A DNA stretch of 10,047 nucleotides from the NCBI GenBank assembly GCA_020832965.1, contig JAJHRM010000083.1, positions 1 through 10,047 of the forward strand. Reading direction: 5' to 3'. Below, piece by piece: positions 1 to 6,989 of the stretch (its first letter is position 1; every line of letters begins with the position of its first letter). The DNA comes from Thermofilum sp. (GTDB lineage: Archaea > Thermoproteota > Thermoprotei > Thermofilales > Thermofilaceae). Both the position numbers and the translations under genes were made by a program. The notes beneath the pieces were generated by a model that saw only the letters and a list, made by a program, of their open reading frames with translations, was not told the origin of the DNA and did not search any database.

Positions 1-29
1 TTGTTTTCCACGCGTTCGAAGGGGGACTC

Positions 30-3000
30 ATGCTTTTGGCAAACTACTACAACGCCCCGTTTCTCAACAGTGTTCTCCTGCCCGTAGCTCTCTTGAGCAC
101 GCTGGCGCTAGCCCAGCTTACCGCTAATGTGGCCGGGAACACTGTATCCAGAAACATCGCGCTGACGCTCCCGTTCGTCTTCTCGGGTTTGGGCTGGCTC
201 TACCTCCTCCTCAACAGGCCGACGAGCCCTGCGGCGTACTTCACAGCTCTGGTCAGCGGCAGCGAAAAAGTGTACAGAAATTTAATGTACATACCGTTTC
301 TGCTTATGTCGCCCGTACCTCAGGCCTTCTCGGTCGCTACATTTCTTCTATTCCTATCTCTCCTTCTTAAGATGGTTAAGTTGCAGGGCTCTCTCCCTAG
401 AGCGACTGTCGCATCCGGCTTGCTGATGTTCTCGATGCTGTCCACGCACCCCCCGCAAGGTGTTGTGGCAGCAGCGCTCCTCGCACTGTTAGCGCTCCTC
501 TGGGGCGGAAGCCTTTCCAGCGCCCTGAAGCTTATCTCTTTAGGAACAGCCGCAGGCGCGCTCGCGGGAGGAGCGCTCAATATGGCAGCGGTTTACCTCG
601 CTCTTCAGGGCGCTCCCCGCTTAGAGAACCTTATGCTACTGCGCGCTGCGGCCTTCTTCGCGCCGGCCCTGGTAGCGGTAGTCGCGCTTGTCCTAAGCTC
701 TTTCGGTGTTGGGCTGGAGCCCTTGTTCGCGGGGTTAGCCAGCCGTCTACCCATGCGGGCCCCTATAACATCCGCTTTGGGCACCTTCCTGCTCATCCTA
801 GGCGTTTCCGTTGCCTTAGACCCTTCCAACACTTTCACTACAAGTAGAGCGGATCCAGGATGGATTGTAGGTCTAGTACCCTGGTTCATGTACACGGTCT
901 TATTAGGCGCGGCTCTGCCGCTAGGGTTGCGCGGTTACGAGCTACTAGCTCGCGAAAGGTCGAAGAAACCAATTGTCATTTTGGTTTTACTTGCAGGTCT
1001 AGCTGTTGCTGTGGGCAGAATCATAGGTTTTCTCAACGCCTCTGGGATCGACATAGGCTACTGGGGCGAAAAGAGGTTTATCTTTTTCATATACATCGCA
1101 CTTGCGCCACCCGCCGCCTACGCGCTTGAGCGACTCGCCCGTGGCAGACCCCTCAAGGTTACCTTGCTTAGCCTCTTGCTGGCCCTCCTGGCCGTCAACG
1201 CGGCGATATGCGCCTCCTATTGGAACATCTTAAGTGAGCGCTGGAGGATAAGCGATACCGAGAAGTCGGCTTTTGATAAGCTGGGCGAGTTATTCTGGGC
1301 TAACCCGAACCGATGGGTTTTTTCGCCCACGCTACGAAGCAGAGACGCGTCCGCTTTCGCGGCGCCTATCTACTATGTCTTCGCGGATCCCTCCTACAGC
1401 TGGCAGTGGCAGGCTCCCGAGCTCTCGCTCTCGGCCTTTAGGGCTAGGAACCTTGACCCGCCCTACCTCTACATCAACTGGGCGACGGACTCGCAGCCCG
1501 CCCGCTCCGGCTGGATCGGCAGGATCCTCCTACCCCGCCTGCCTAAGCTGTTCAGCGTGGGCTCGATAGACGTGTACGACGTGCCGCCGCTGGCGCCGCC
1601 GGTCCCCAACGGCAGCGTGGCGCTCGTGATCCCGTCCGTCTGGGACGAGTCGGTAGACGAGGCCTACCTCCTCCTCTCGCTGGCAGGCGTGAACTTCACG
1701 AGCGTGCTCGAGATCGACCCCGCTCTCTACAGTTACAGGGTCATTATGGTGCCGTACGACCCGCTGGAAGAAAATAGAACGGTTACCGTCGATTTGCTGA
1801 GGGCTCCCATTGCGTTCACCAGCGGTGCCGTGAGGATCAACGCGGATTCGGTCGAGCTGGGTGGGCGCACGGAGAGACCCCACAATATCGTTGTGCTGAA
1901 GAACCCCTTCTACCTGCCCCCCAACGCTTTCAACGTTACCGTGAGGTTCGAGGTCAAAGAGTACAACCCGAAGGTGCTGAACTATTTATATTTCATTTAC
2001 GATTTCCGGGATGCGAAGAATTACAAGTACGCAGGAGTAATGTTTACCGAGCAGGGTCAGATATACGCGCTAAACTGCTTACTCATAGAAGGGAATGGGA
2101 CCTGCTCGCCACCTTGGCCTGGCGTCCTGATAGGAAGCGGTGCCAACATACTTGGAGACCACGTTGTGAAAGTTGGATTTGATGTTGCGAGTAGAAGGCT
2201 CTGCCTAACCTTCGACTCGCTAAGACCCGCTTGTTTTAACGTGGACTATACTGGAGGATCTATGGGCCTGCGCGTTGACAGATTATGGCTAGTGAAGGTA
2301 AAAGATGTGGTGCTCGAAACCCGTGAAAGGAGCTTCATGGATAAAAAACGCCTCGAAGCAGGAAACTACACGCTTCTAGGTTTAAAAGAAGGATTAAACA
2401 CAACCTTCGAGATAATGCTAGGAAATTCCAAAATTAATTACATAAAGTTTGCAAGAAATGAATCAGCTCTAAATTGTTCAATAAAATTTATAAGAGAAAT
2501 ACTTGCTAAACACGGAGAAAAAAACGCCCGCTTCAATTCCGAAAATTATTATAGTGAAATTTCGTATTCCAATCTAGTAGCTAGTAAGGTCACTTTCAAT
2601 AATTTGATCATGAAATCCTCTAGTGCTATTCTAATCCCTAGGGACTCACTTAAACTCTACGTGCTATCCGATCAGCTTGATGCTCACGATATCCGCTACA
2701 TAGAGATAGTTGGTTCGCCTGAAATTCCTTTCAAATTGTTTTCGGATTCTGCTGTTTTGGAATTTGGCGTCGGTTTTTACGCGATTGCTGAAATAAGTAA
2801 TTTACAAGTTGTGGATGCAAGGGTTTTCATTCACATCAGCAATGGTAGCTCCCTGCAACTAGAAGGTAACATGACCTTGAACGGGAGATTTCTTGTTCTC
2901 GTTAGAAGGCCTACTGTTACTGCCAAGCAGAGTGTAGCCAAGGGAGTGGTTGGGCAGTCCCTGCTATACCCCTACGTGGCTCGCAATTTGCTGGTGAATG

Positions 3001-3242
3001 GTAACGCCTCCTTCAAGTTCTTGGTCGGAGATTCTTCCTTGCTATACTTTGAGGTCGACGCCAATAGAGCTAAAATTTCGTTTGAACCCCCCCTCGACAT
3101 ATACTCAGAGTGGGAATCGGTGATGCTGGTTTTGAAACACTTACCTTTGAGCTTGGTGTTAACGGCACTCATACTATATAGCGGTAAGCTTTCAGTGGTT
3201 CTCGAGAAACTTAGGAAATCGGCGCCGCGAGCTTTAATCTAA
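30..3242 (+). CDS. Large polytopic membrane protein, GT-C/PTPS_related-like, with long extracytoplasmic LamG-like and sequon-rich region
   Basis: This 1070-residue protein has about eleven hydrophobic segments in residues 12-395, then roughly 630 mostly soluble residues, one last membrane segment near 1034-1052 and a short basic tail (KLRKSAPRAL). The soluble part should therefore face outside. The STHPP motif (138-142) and GEKRF before a hydrophobic segment (346-350) recall archaeal GT-C-like membrane proteins of the PTPS_related type; this is a resemblance, and no catalytic Asp/Glu loop is visible. Residues about 591-764 look like a LamG/concanavalin-type beta-sandwich (YDFRDAKNYKYAGV near 657). 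Twelve N-x-S/T sequons lie in the outer part. The ATG at 30 has GGGGG upstream, but the frame has no stop back to base 3, so the gene may begin outside the window with a missing first segment. GC content drops sharply near 2330. A role in surface glycan or S-layer assembly is inferred from neighbours. Confidence 0.8.
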   Translation: MLLANYYNAPFLNSVLLPVALLSTLALAQLTANVAGNTVSRNIALTLPFVFSGLGWLYLLLNRPTSPAAYFTALVSGSEKVYRNLMYIPFLLMSPVPQAFSVATFLLFLSLLLKMVKLQGSLPRATVASGLLMFSMLSTHPPQGVVAAALLALLALLWGGSLSSALKLISLGTAAGALAGGALNMAAVYLALQGAPRLENLMLLRAAAFFAPALVAVVALVLSSFGVGLEPLFAGLASRLPMRAPITSALGTFLLILGVSVALDPSNTFTTSRADPGWIVGLVPWFMYTVLLGAALPLGLRGYELLARERSKKPIVILVLLAGLAVAVGRIIGFLNASGIDIGYWGEKRFIFFIYIALAPPAAYALERLARGRPLKVTLLSLLLALLAVNAAICASYWNILSERWRISDTEKSAFDKLGELFWANPNRWVFSPTLRSRDASAFAAPIYYVFADPSYSWQWQAPELSLSAFRARNLDPPYLYINWATDSQPARSGWIGRILLPRLPKLFSVGSIDVYDVPPLAPPVPNGSVALVIPSVWDESVDEAYLLLSLAGVNFTSVLEIDPALYSYRVIMVPYDPLEENRTVTVDLLRAPIAFTSGAVRINADSVELGGRTERPHNIVVLKNPFYLPPNAFNVTVRFEVKEYNPKVLNYLYFIYDFRDAKNYKYAGVMFTEQGQIYALNCLLIEGNGTCSPPWPGVLIGSGANILGDHVVKVGFDVASRRLCLTFDSLRPACFNVDYTGGSMGLRVDRLWLVKVKDVVLETRERSFMDKKRLEAGNYTLLGLKEGLNTTFEIMLGNSKINYIKFARNESALNCSIKFIREILAKHGEKNARFNSENYYSEISYSNLVASKVTFNNLIMKSSSAILIPRDSLKLYVLSDQLDAHDIRYIEIVGSPEIPFKLFSDSAVLEFGVGFYAIAEISNLQVVDARVFIHISNGSSLQLEGNMTLNGRFLVLVRRPTVTAKQSVAKGVVGQSLLYPYVARNLLVNGNASFKFLVGDSSLLYFEVDANRAKISFEPPLDIYSEWESVMLVLKHLPLSLVLTALILYSGKLSVVLEKLRKSAPRALI

Positions 3243-3263
3243 TGTTAAAATTTAAAAAATACT

Positions 3264-4454
3264 ATGGTAGCCTATATTAAGGCTGTACGTATTATCGTTC
3301 TTTCTTATCCTACTTCCCACTATATTAGTGGATGGAGACCCATAACTAAAACTTTTCATCTTGTAACGTTCTTAATAACTGATTCAGGTGTCATCGGCCT
3401 TGGCGAGGGCACGCCTTATGGGTCAAATATTGTTGAAGATTATACTAAGGCTTTATCTTTAGCTAAGATTATTCAAGGTTTAGCGCTGGATGATGCCATA
3501 TATACCTTGAGGTTAAAGGAGTATGAAGAGTTTAGGAGAAAAAAGCGCGTTAATTATGGTGCTTATCTAGCGATGGAATCGGCTGTTTTACATGCTCTTT
3601 CCCTTTATAGGAAAGTGGAATATGAAGCAGAAGTATTAGGTGGTACTTACAGGACCGAAGTACCTGTAGCTTACACTATTTTCTTAAATCATCCTAAAAT
3701 AATGGCTTGGAAATTAGAGAAAGCTGTTAAACTCGGCTTCAAACACATAAAATTCAAAATACCTTGCACTTCTGAAGAACTTGAAAAATTACTCGAATAT
3801 ATTTATTTTATAAAGAAACAAAATGATATAGAAGACCTTATTTTAAGAGCTGATGCAAACGGATGCTTCACTAGGTTTGAACAAGCTGTGAAAGCATTAG
3901 CTCTCATGGAAAAGCGTGGTGTCAACATTGTCGAGCAACCTATGCCGAGAGATAGGATCGGAGAAATCGCGAAGCTTAGAAAAAAGTTTTATCCTTTTAT
4001 CGAAATAATGCTCGATGAAAGTCTGCGAAGACCATCAGATGTCAAGCTATTTGCTCAGACAGAGGCCGCGGATGCCATAAACTTTCACCCATCTAAATTA
4101 GGTTGTTTAACTATTACTCGTGAAGCAATGTTAGAGGCGCAGAAACTGGGTTTGAAAGTCAATCCTGGTTCTGCGTTGATGACGGAAATTGGATTATTTC
4201 ATTATTTGAATTTAGTTGCCTCTCTACCTCGACTTGATTACCCGTTGGAAGAACTCGGGCTTTGTAATTTATATGGCTATAGTATTGTGCAAGAACCTTT
4301 AACGATAACTAACGGTTGTATCAAATTGTTCAACATTAATATTTATAATTTAGATCATAATATGTTTAAAATTTCTTTAATGAAATATCTTTCTAAAAAA
4401 GATTTTTTGAGGCGAGCAATCGAATTTATGAAACATATTATAATATCAGACTAA
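3264..4454 (+). CDS. Enolase-superfamily enzyme, muconate-lactonizing-like subgroup (epimerase/racemase or dehydratase), substrate unknown
   Basis: The 396-residue protein shows the two-domain enolase-superfamily plan: an N-terminal capping domain (about 1-125, with GLGEGTPY at 45-52) and a TIM barrel. The catalytic set looks intact: K163-x-K165 on the second barrel strand, metal ligands D197 (RADANG), E224 (VEQPM) and D251 (LDES), and the opposite-face lysine K278 (HPSKLG). This lysine pair defines the MLE subgroup (dipeptide epimerases, o-succinylbenzoate synthase, N-acylamino acid racemase, cycloisomerases). Oddities: the usual GG after the second lysine reads GC, the C-terminal PGLG-type motif is missing, and a tail of about 40 residues follows the barrel. 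The start follows the upstream stop by 21 nt and has no Shine-Dalgarno signal, so translation may depend on read-through from the upstream gene or a leaderless start. The gene is very A/T-rich. The specific reaction cannot be read from sequence; a sugar-acid or amino-acid substrate for the nearby glycan is only inference. Confidence 0.88.
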   Translation: MVAYIKAVRIIVLSYPTSHYISGWRPITKTFHLVTFLITDSGVIGLGEGTPYGSNIVEDYTKALSLAKIIQGLALDDAIYTLRLKEYEEFRRKKRVNYGAYLAMESAVLHALSLYRKVEYEAEVLGGTYRTEVPVAYTIFLNHPKIMAWKLEKAVKLGFKHIKFKIPCTSEELEKLLEYIYFIKKQNDIEDLILRADANGCFTRFEQAVKALALMEKRGVNIVEQPMPRDRIGEIAKLRKKFYPFIEIMLDESLRRPSDVKLFAQTEAADAINFHPSKLGCLTITREAMLEAQKLGLKVNPGSALMTEIGLFHYLNLVASLPRLDYPLEELGLCNLYGYSIVQEPLTITNGCIKLFNINIYNLDHNMFKISLMKYLSKKDFLRRAIEFMKHIIISD

Positions 4455-4480
4455 AAATATAAAGATATATATGAAAAGAT
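4455..4480 (+). promoter_or_regulatory. Candidate archaeal TATA region after the enolase-like gene
   Basis: Directly after the TAA stop at 4452-4454 there is an A/T-only stretch containing AATATAAAG and GATATATATG, which resemble archaeal box A elements. A transcript starting about 25 nt downstream would carry the small ORF at 4522 and the GT4 gene at 4701. In such A/T-rich DNA this can arise by chance, and no clear BRE is visible. Confidence 0.25.
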
Positions 4481-4521
4481 ACTTAGAAATTTGTCAAATC
4501 TCTTGAGGATCAGGGATTGCA

Positions 4522-4704
4522 ATGAAAGATCTTAGTTTTATGTACATAAAAGTGATTACGACGGGCATTGACAATAGAACACACATCATGGTAAGCATTT
4601 TGAATCATAAGCATGTTATTAAAAGGACGAGTTATATCGTCAATAATATTGCGTTCAAGGCGTGCGCTACGCTAAAAAAACGTGCGGTGTATAAGACAAA
4701 ATGA
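4522..4704 (+). CDS. Doubtful small ORF, 60 residues, function unknown
   Basis: This 60-codon frame starts at ATG after a weak GAGGA (4504-4508, about 13 nt upstream, farther than usual) and ends in a 4-nt ATGA overlap with the GT4 gene, an arrangement common in real archaeal operons. The product is basic and lysine-rich with no membrane segment, no cysteine pair and no motif I recognise. It might be a real coupled leader peptide, the eroded remnant of a gene lost from this variable region, or a chance frame in low-GC DNA. The N-terminus of the GT4 protein is well placed without it, so the overlap alone is weak support. It is listed because it is the only frame that fills the 246-nt gap between the two solid genes. 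Confidence 0.22.
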   Translation: MKDLSFMYIKVITTGIDNRTHIMVSILNHKHVIKRTSYIVNNIAFKACATLKKRAVYKTK

Positions 4705-5930
4705 ATGGACTTATAGTATCAAGTAATACGGCTAGGAATCCTCTGGACGATGCAAAAAGCTTTGTATTTGATGAAATTACTCGACTGGCTCAGCGAAATA
4801 TTAACCTTCACGTTGCATCTTTTGATTTTAAAGGTAGTACAAGAGCTTACAATATATTCTTTTACGACGCAAAAAAATATGATTTTTTAGTCTTTCCATT
4901 AATTATGCACAGAATTGCATATTATCCATTTAATAGCATTTTGTGTTCACCCTATAAATTGTTTTTAGAATTGTCTTATGCCGAGCACGTTGTTCGTTTA
5001 ATGAAACGTGTTAAACCAGACTTTCTCCATGCACATTATGCATATCCCGAAGGATGGGCGGCTTCCTTAGCAAAAATTAGCTCGAAGAATCGCATTCCGC
5101 TGGTACTAACGCTTCATGGTTACGATATACTCGTTGAACCTACATTAGGTTATGGAATCAGGTTGTGGAAGCGATATGATACACTTGTAAGATATGTTTT
5201 GAATAATTCTGATTTAGTCATTGTAGCCAGTAAAGCCGTTTTTAACGAAGCTGCTAAACTAGTTAATAACATAGAAAAGTTGCATATTATTCCAAATGGA
5301 ATTGATATTCAATATTTTAATCCAAACGTAAATGGTAGCTATATTAAGCAATTATATGGAGGAGAAGATAAACAAATTGTTTTAACTATAGCACGAAATT
5401 TTAAAATCAAAGGCATAATATATTTACTGTTAGCTATAAAACAAATATTAAGTTTTAAAAAGGATGTACTATTTATCATTGGAGGATATGATAAATTATT
5501 AAAATACTATGAGTTATTATCTATTAAATTAGGTGTTTCTAAGCATGTGATTTTCACTGGGAAAATTCCTCGCGATGTAGTTCCGAAATATTATGCCGCA
5601 AGCGATGTTGTTGTTGTCCCTTCGCTTCAAGAGGCTTGGGGTCTCGTGGCAACGGAGGCTATGGCTTGCGGTAAACCTGTAGTTGCGAGCAGGGTAGGAG
5701 GACTTACGGATCAAGTTATTGACGGTTATAATGGCTTCCTTGTTCAGCCGAAGGATCCTAAAGCGCTTGGGGACAAGATCCTGTACCTTCTGGAGAATCC
5801 CTCGGAAGCGAGGAGAATGGGTCTTAATGGAAGAAAGCTCGCTGTAGAAAAGTTTGATATAGAAAAAAGAGTAGATAAGATAGTGAAGCTTTATCAGGAG
5901 CTCGTTAAGGGAGGTGGAGATGCAATCTAG
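4701..5930 (+). CDS. Glycosyltransferase family 4 (GT-B fold), surface glycan assembly
   Basis: This 409-residue protein is a retaining GT4-type glycosyltransferase, expected to act at the cytoplasmic face of the membrane and move a sugar from a nucleotide donor to a lipid-linked or glycan acceptor. The start MNGLIVSS is the first strand of the N-terminal Rossmann domain, so the ATG at 4701 is well placed. Visible landmarks are HAHYAYPEGW (110-119), LTLHGYD (136-142), IIPNGID (196-202), the ARNFKIKG segment (231-238) that binds the donor phosphates in this family, and the EX7E pair E311/E319 in EAWGLVATEAMACGKPVVAS. Length is normal. There is no Shine-Dalgarno signal upstream. Base composition changes inside the gene: 10 of 60 bases are G/C at 5401-5460 but 35 of 60 at 5641-5700. 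The donor and acceptor sugars cannot be told; the C-terminal donor domain is the more conserved half. Confidence 0.93.
   Translation: MNGLIVSSNTARNPLDDAKSFVFDEITRLAQRNINLHVASFDFKGSTRAYNIFFYDAKKYDFLVFPLIMHRIAYYPFNSILCSPYKLFLELSYAEHVVRLMKRVKPDFLHAHYAYPEGWAASLAKISSKNRIPLVLTLHGYDILVEPTLGYGIRLWKRYDTLVRYVLNNSDLVIVASKAVFNEAAKLVNNIEKLHIIPNGIDIQYFNPNVNGSYIKQLYGGEDKQIVLTIARNFKIKGIIYLLLAIKQILSFKKDVLFIIGGYDKLLKYYELLSIKLGVSKHVIFTGKIPRDVVPKYYAASDVVVVPSLQEAWGLVATEAMACGKPVVASRVGGLTDQVIDGYNGFLVQPKDPKALGDKILYLLENPSEARRMGLNGRKLAVEKFDIEKRVDKIVKLYQELVKGGGDAI
5910..5916 (+). promoter_or_regulatory. Strong Shine-Dalgarno site that decides the FkbM start
   Basis: GGAGGTG near the end of the GT4 gene is a full match to the archaeal anti-Shine-Dalgarno sequence. 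It lies 5 nt (counting from the GGAGG core) before the ATG at 5920. A GTG at 5914-5916 in the same frame is part of this site and would add only two residues, so it is less likely to be the start. Confidence 0.7.
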
Positions 5931-6741
5931 GCTTTTCAATAGGTTTTTTATTTGGCTGAGGATCTTGAAAGATTTTAGAGGTCTAACTCTGAAAAGTGCA
6001 CTTAACTTGCTAATTTCGGCTCTTTGTGATACTCTTCTTTATGCGTTTACCGGTTCGTACATTAACCCGAGGCTCCTACTGGAGGGGCTTTTCTTTTTTA
6101 AAGCTAAGGGGTTGGGTATCGTTGCTGTGAGAGGCGGTACCGATGATCTTTACAATTTGCTTCCCGGTCGTGAAGGTGATGTGGAGGAGTTCATCAAGTC
6201 ACACTTAGCGAATGGACATGTGTTTGTTGATGTGGGAGCTAATGTTGGCTTCTACTCTCTTATTGCCTCAAAGTTGGTTGGATCTACAGGCCGCGTTTAC
6301 GCTATCGAGGCAGTTCCCTCCACTATAGCTGTTCTTAGAGCCAATGTGAAGCTTAATGACTGCCGCAATGTAGTGGTGCATGAGGTGGCTGCTTGGTCTA
6401 CACGTGGGAAACTAAAGTTGAGCGTTCCACTCTCTTTATACGGATTGGCCTCTGTCGCAAGAAATGGGCTAAACTTTACGGTGGAAGCATTTACACTAGA
6501 TGATCTTCTCCACAACGAGAACCGTATAGACCTGATTAAAATCGACGTGGAGGGCGCGGAGCTAGAGGTGCTAAAAGGGGCTCAGAAGGTGCTCCGGAAG
6601 ACACGTTACATTGTACTCGAGCTCTCGCATAATGTTAGTGAAATCTTACGGATACTACAAGAAACAGGCTTCATATGCAAAAAGGCTCGCTTTACAACTT
6701 ATATCTTATGTGAGCGCAAGGAGCCGAGGAATATTGGCTGA
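5920..6741 (+). CDS. FkbM-family SAM-dependent methyltransferase
   Basis: The 273-residue protein (counted from ATG 5920) carries the FkbM methyltransferase core. Motif I is VFVDVGANVGFYSL (101-114, with D104 and the GANVG loop for SAM), followed by the acidic end of the next strand AIEAVPS (128-134, E130), then FTLDDLL (191-197) and the family signature LIKIDVEGAELEVLKGA (205-221). FkbM enzymes O-methylate sugars or natural products, so methylation of a sugar in the nearby glycan is a reasonable inference. About 95 N-terminal residues precede the SAM domain and are partly hydrophobic (LNLLISALCDTLLYAF, 28-43), which could help membrane association. The ATG overlaps the GT4 stop by 11 nt and has a strong Shine-Dalgarno site inside the GT4 gene, so the two should be made together. 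Composition is intermediate between the A/T-rich genes on the left and the block on the right. Confidence 0.92.
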   Translation: MQSRLFNRFFIWLRILKDFRGLTLKSALNLLISALCDTLLYAFTGSYINPRLLLEGLFFFKAKGLGIVAVRGGTDDLYNLLPGREGDVEEFIKSHLANGHVFVDVGANVGFYSLIASKLVGSTGRVYAIEAVPSTIAVLRANVKLNDCRNVVVHEVAAWSTRGKLKLSVPLSLYGLASVARNGLNFTVEAFTLDDLLHNENRIDLIKIDVEGAELEVLKGAQKVLRKTRYIVLELSHNVSEILRILQETGFICKKARFTTYILCERKEPRNIG

Positions 6742-6765
6742 ATTTCATGCAAAACAGTAGGCTCG

Positions 6766-6800
6766 AATTGTTTTTAAGACGATTACTATTCCTATTTATA
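6766..6800 (+). terminator. Candidate T-tract transcription terminator after FkbM gene
   Basis: About 25 nt past the FkbM stop, the sense strand reads TTGTTTTT and then a pyrimidine-rich stretch ending in TATTCCTATTTATAG. Archaeal intrinsic termination uses such T-runs without needing a hairpin, and none is seen. A 248-nt non-coding gap follows, so an operon end here is plausible. Confidence 0.3.
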
Positions 6801-6940
6801 GTTAATTTAAAAAATAAAAATAAGGCAGAGAGGATAATAGTTCTTTATAGTAACATTAAATTAAAAACCAGACATCTTCACCTATTTGCAGTTGCGCACT
6901 AATACAAGCACATTTCTTGAAGGAATTTAAATGTTGACCC

Positions 6941-6956
6941 TGAAAAAATTTATTGT
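6941..6956 (+). promoter_or_regulatory. Candidate promoter (BRE/TATA-like) for wecC-wecB
   Basis: TGAAAAAATTTATTGT resembles an archaeal purine-rich BRE followed by a TTTATT box A. Its centre is about 38 nt before the wecC ATG, which would give a leader of roughly 10-15 nt, in keeping with the lack of a good Shine-Dalgarno site there. A second patch, AGGAATTTAAATG at 6921-6933, is an alternative. Confidence 0.35.
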
Positions 6957-6989
6957 TCAGGTTGCGAATGTCTGGAAAAGTGTGGGAAA

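Larger units (their letters stand above)
6742..6989. other. A/T-rich spacer between the two operon blocks
   Basis: This 248-nt stretch contains no frame of note on either strand. It holds a T-tract near its left end, an A-rich centre (6801-6870) with two similar TTAAATTAAAAA-like runs, and TATA-like patches near 6921-6955 before wecC. I looked for C/D-box motifs, a tRNA and an inverted repeat and saw none. It separates the A/T-rich cassette from the G/T-rich wecC-wecB block. Confidence 0.6.

Noticed and set aside
1530..1883. Minus-strand frame of 117 codons inside the first gene
   Set aside because: It lies wholly inside the GC-rich membrane-protein gene, where random reverse frames are long, and the product is Arg/His-rich without motifs.
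5914..5919. GTG at 5914 as start of the FkbM gene
   Set aside because: The GTG is part of the GGAGGTG Shine-Dalgarno site; the ATG at 5920 is correctly spaced from it.
5529..5939. Minus-strand frame of 136 codons opposite the end of the GT4 gene
   Set aside because: It lies opposite the conserved EX7E region of a clear GT4 gene; the reverse product has no recognisable domain.
6801..6870. Two TTAAATTAAAAA-like runs as a repeat or CRISPR-like element
   Set aside because: They are short, imperfect and A/T-only, with just two copies and no regular spacing.
6742..6989. Possible small RNA or C/D-box guide RNA in the spacer
   Set aside because: No RUGAUGA plus CUGA pair and no stable stem could be found by eye; the A/T-rich sequence is better explained as terminator and promoter.
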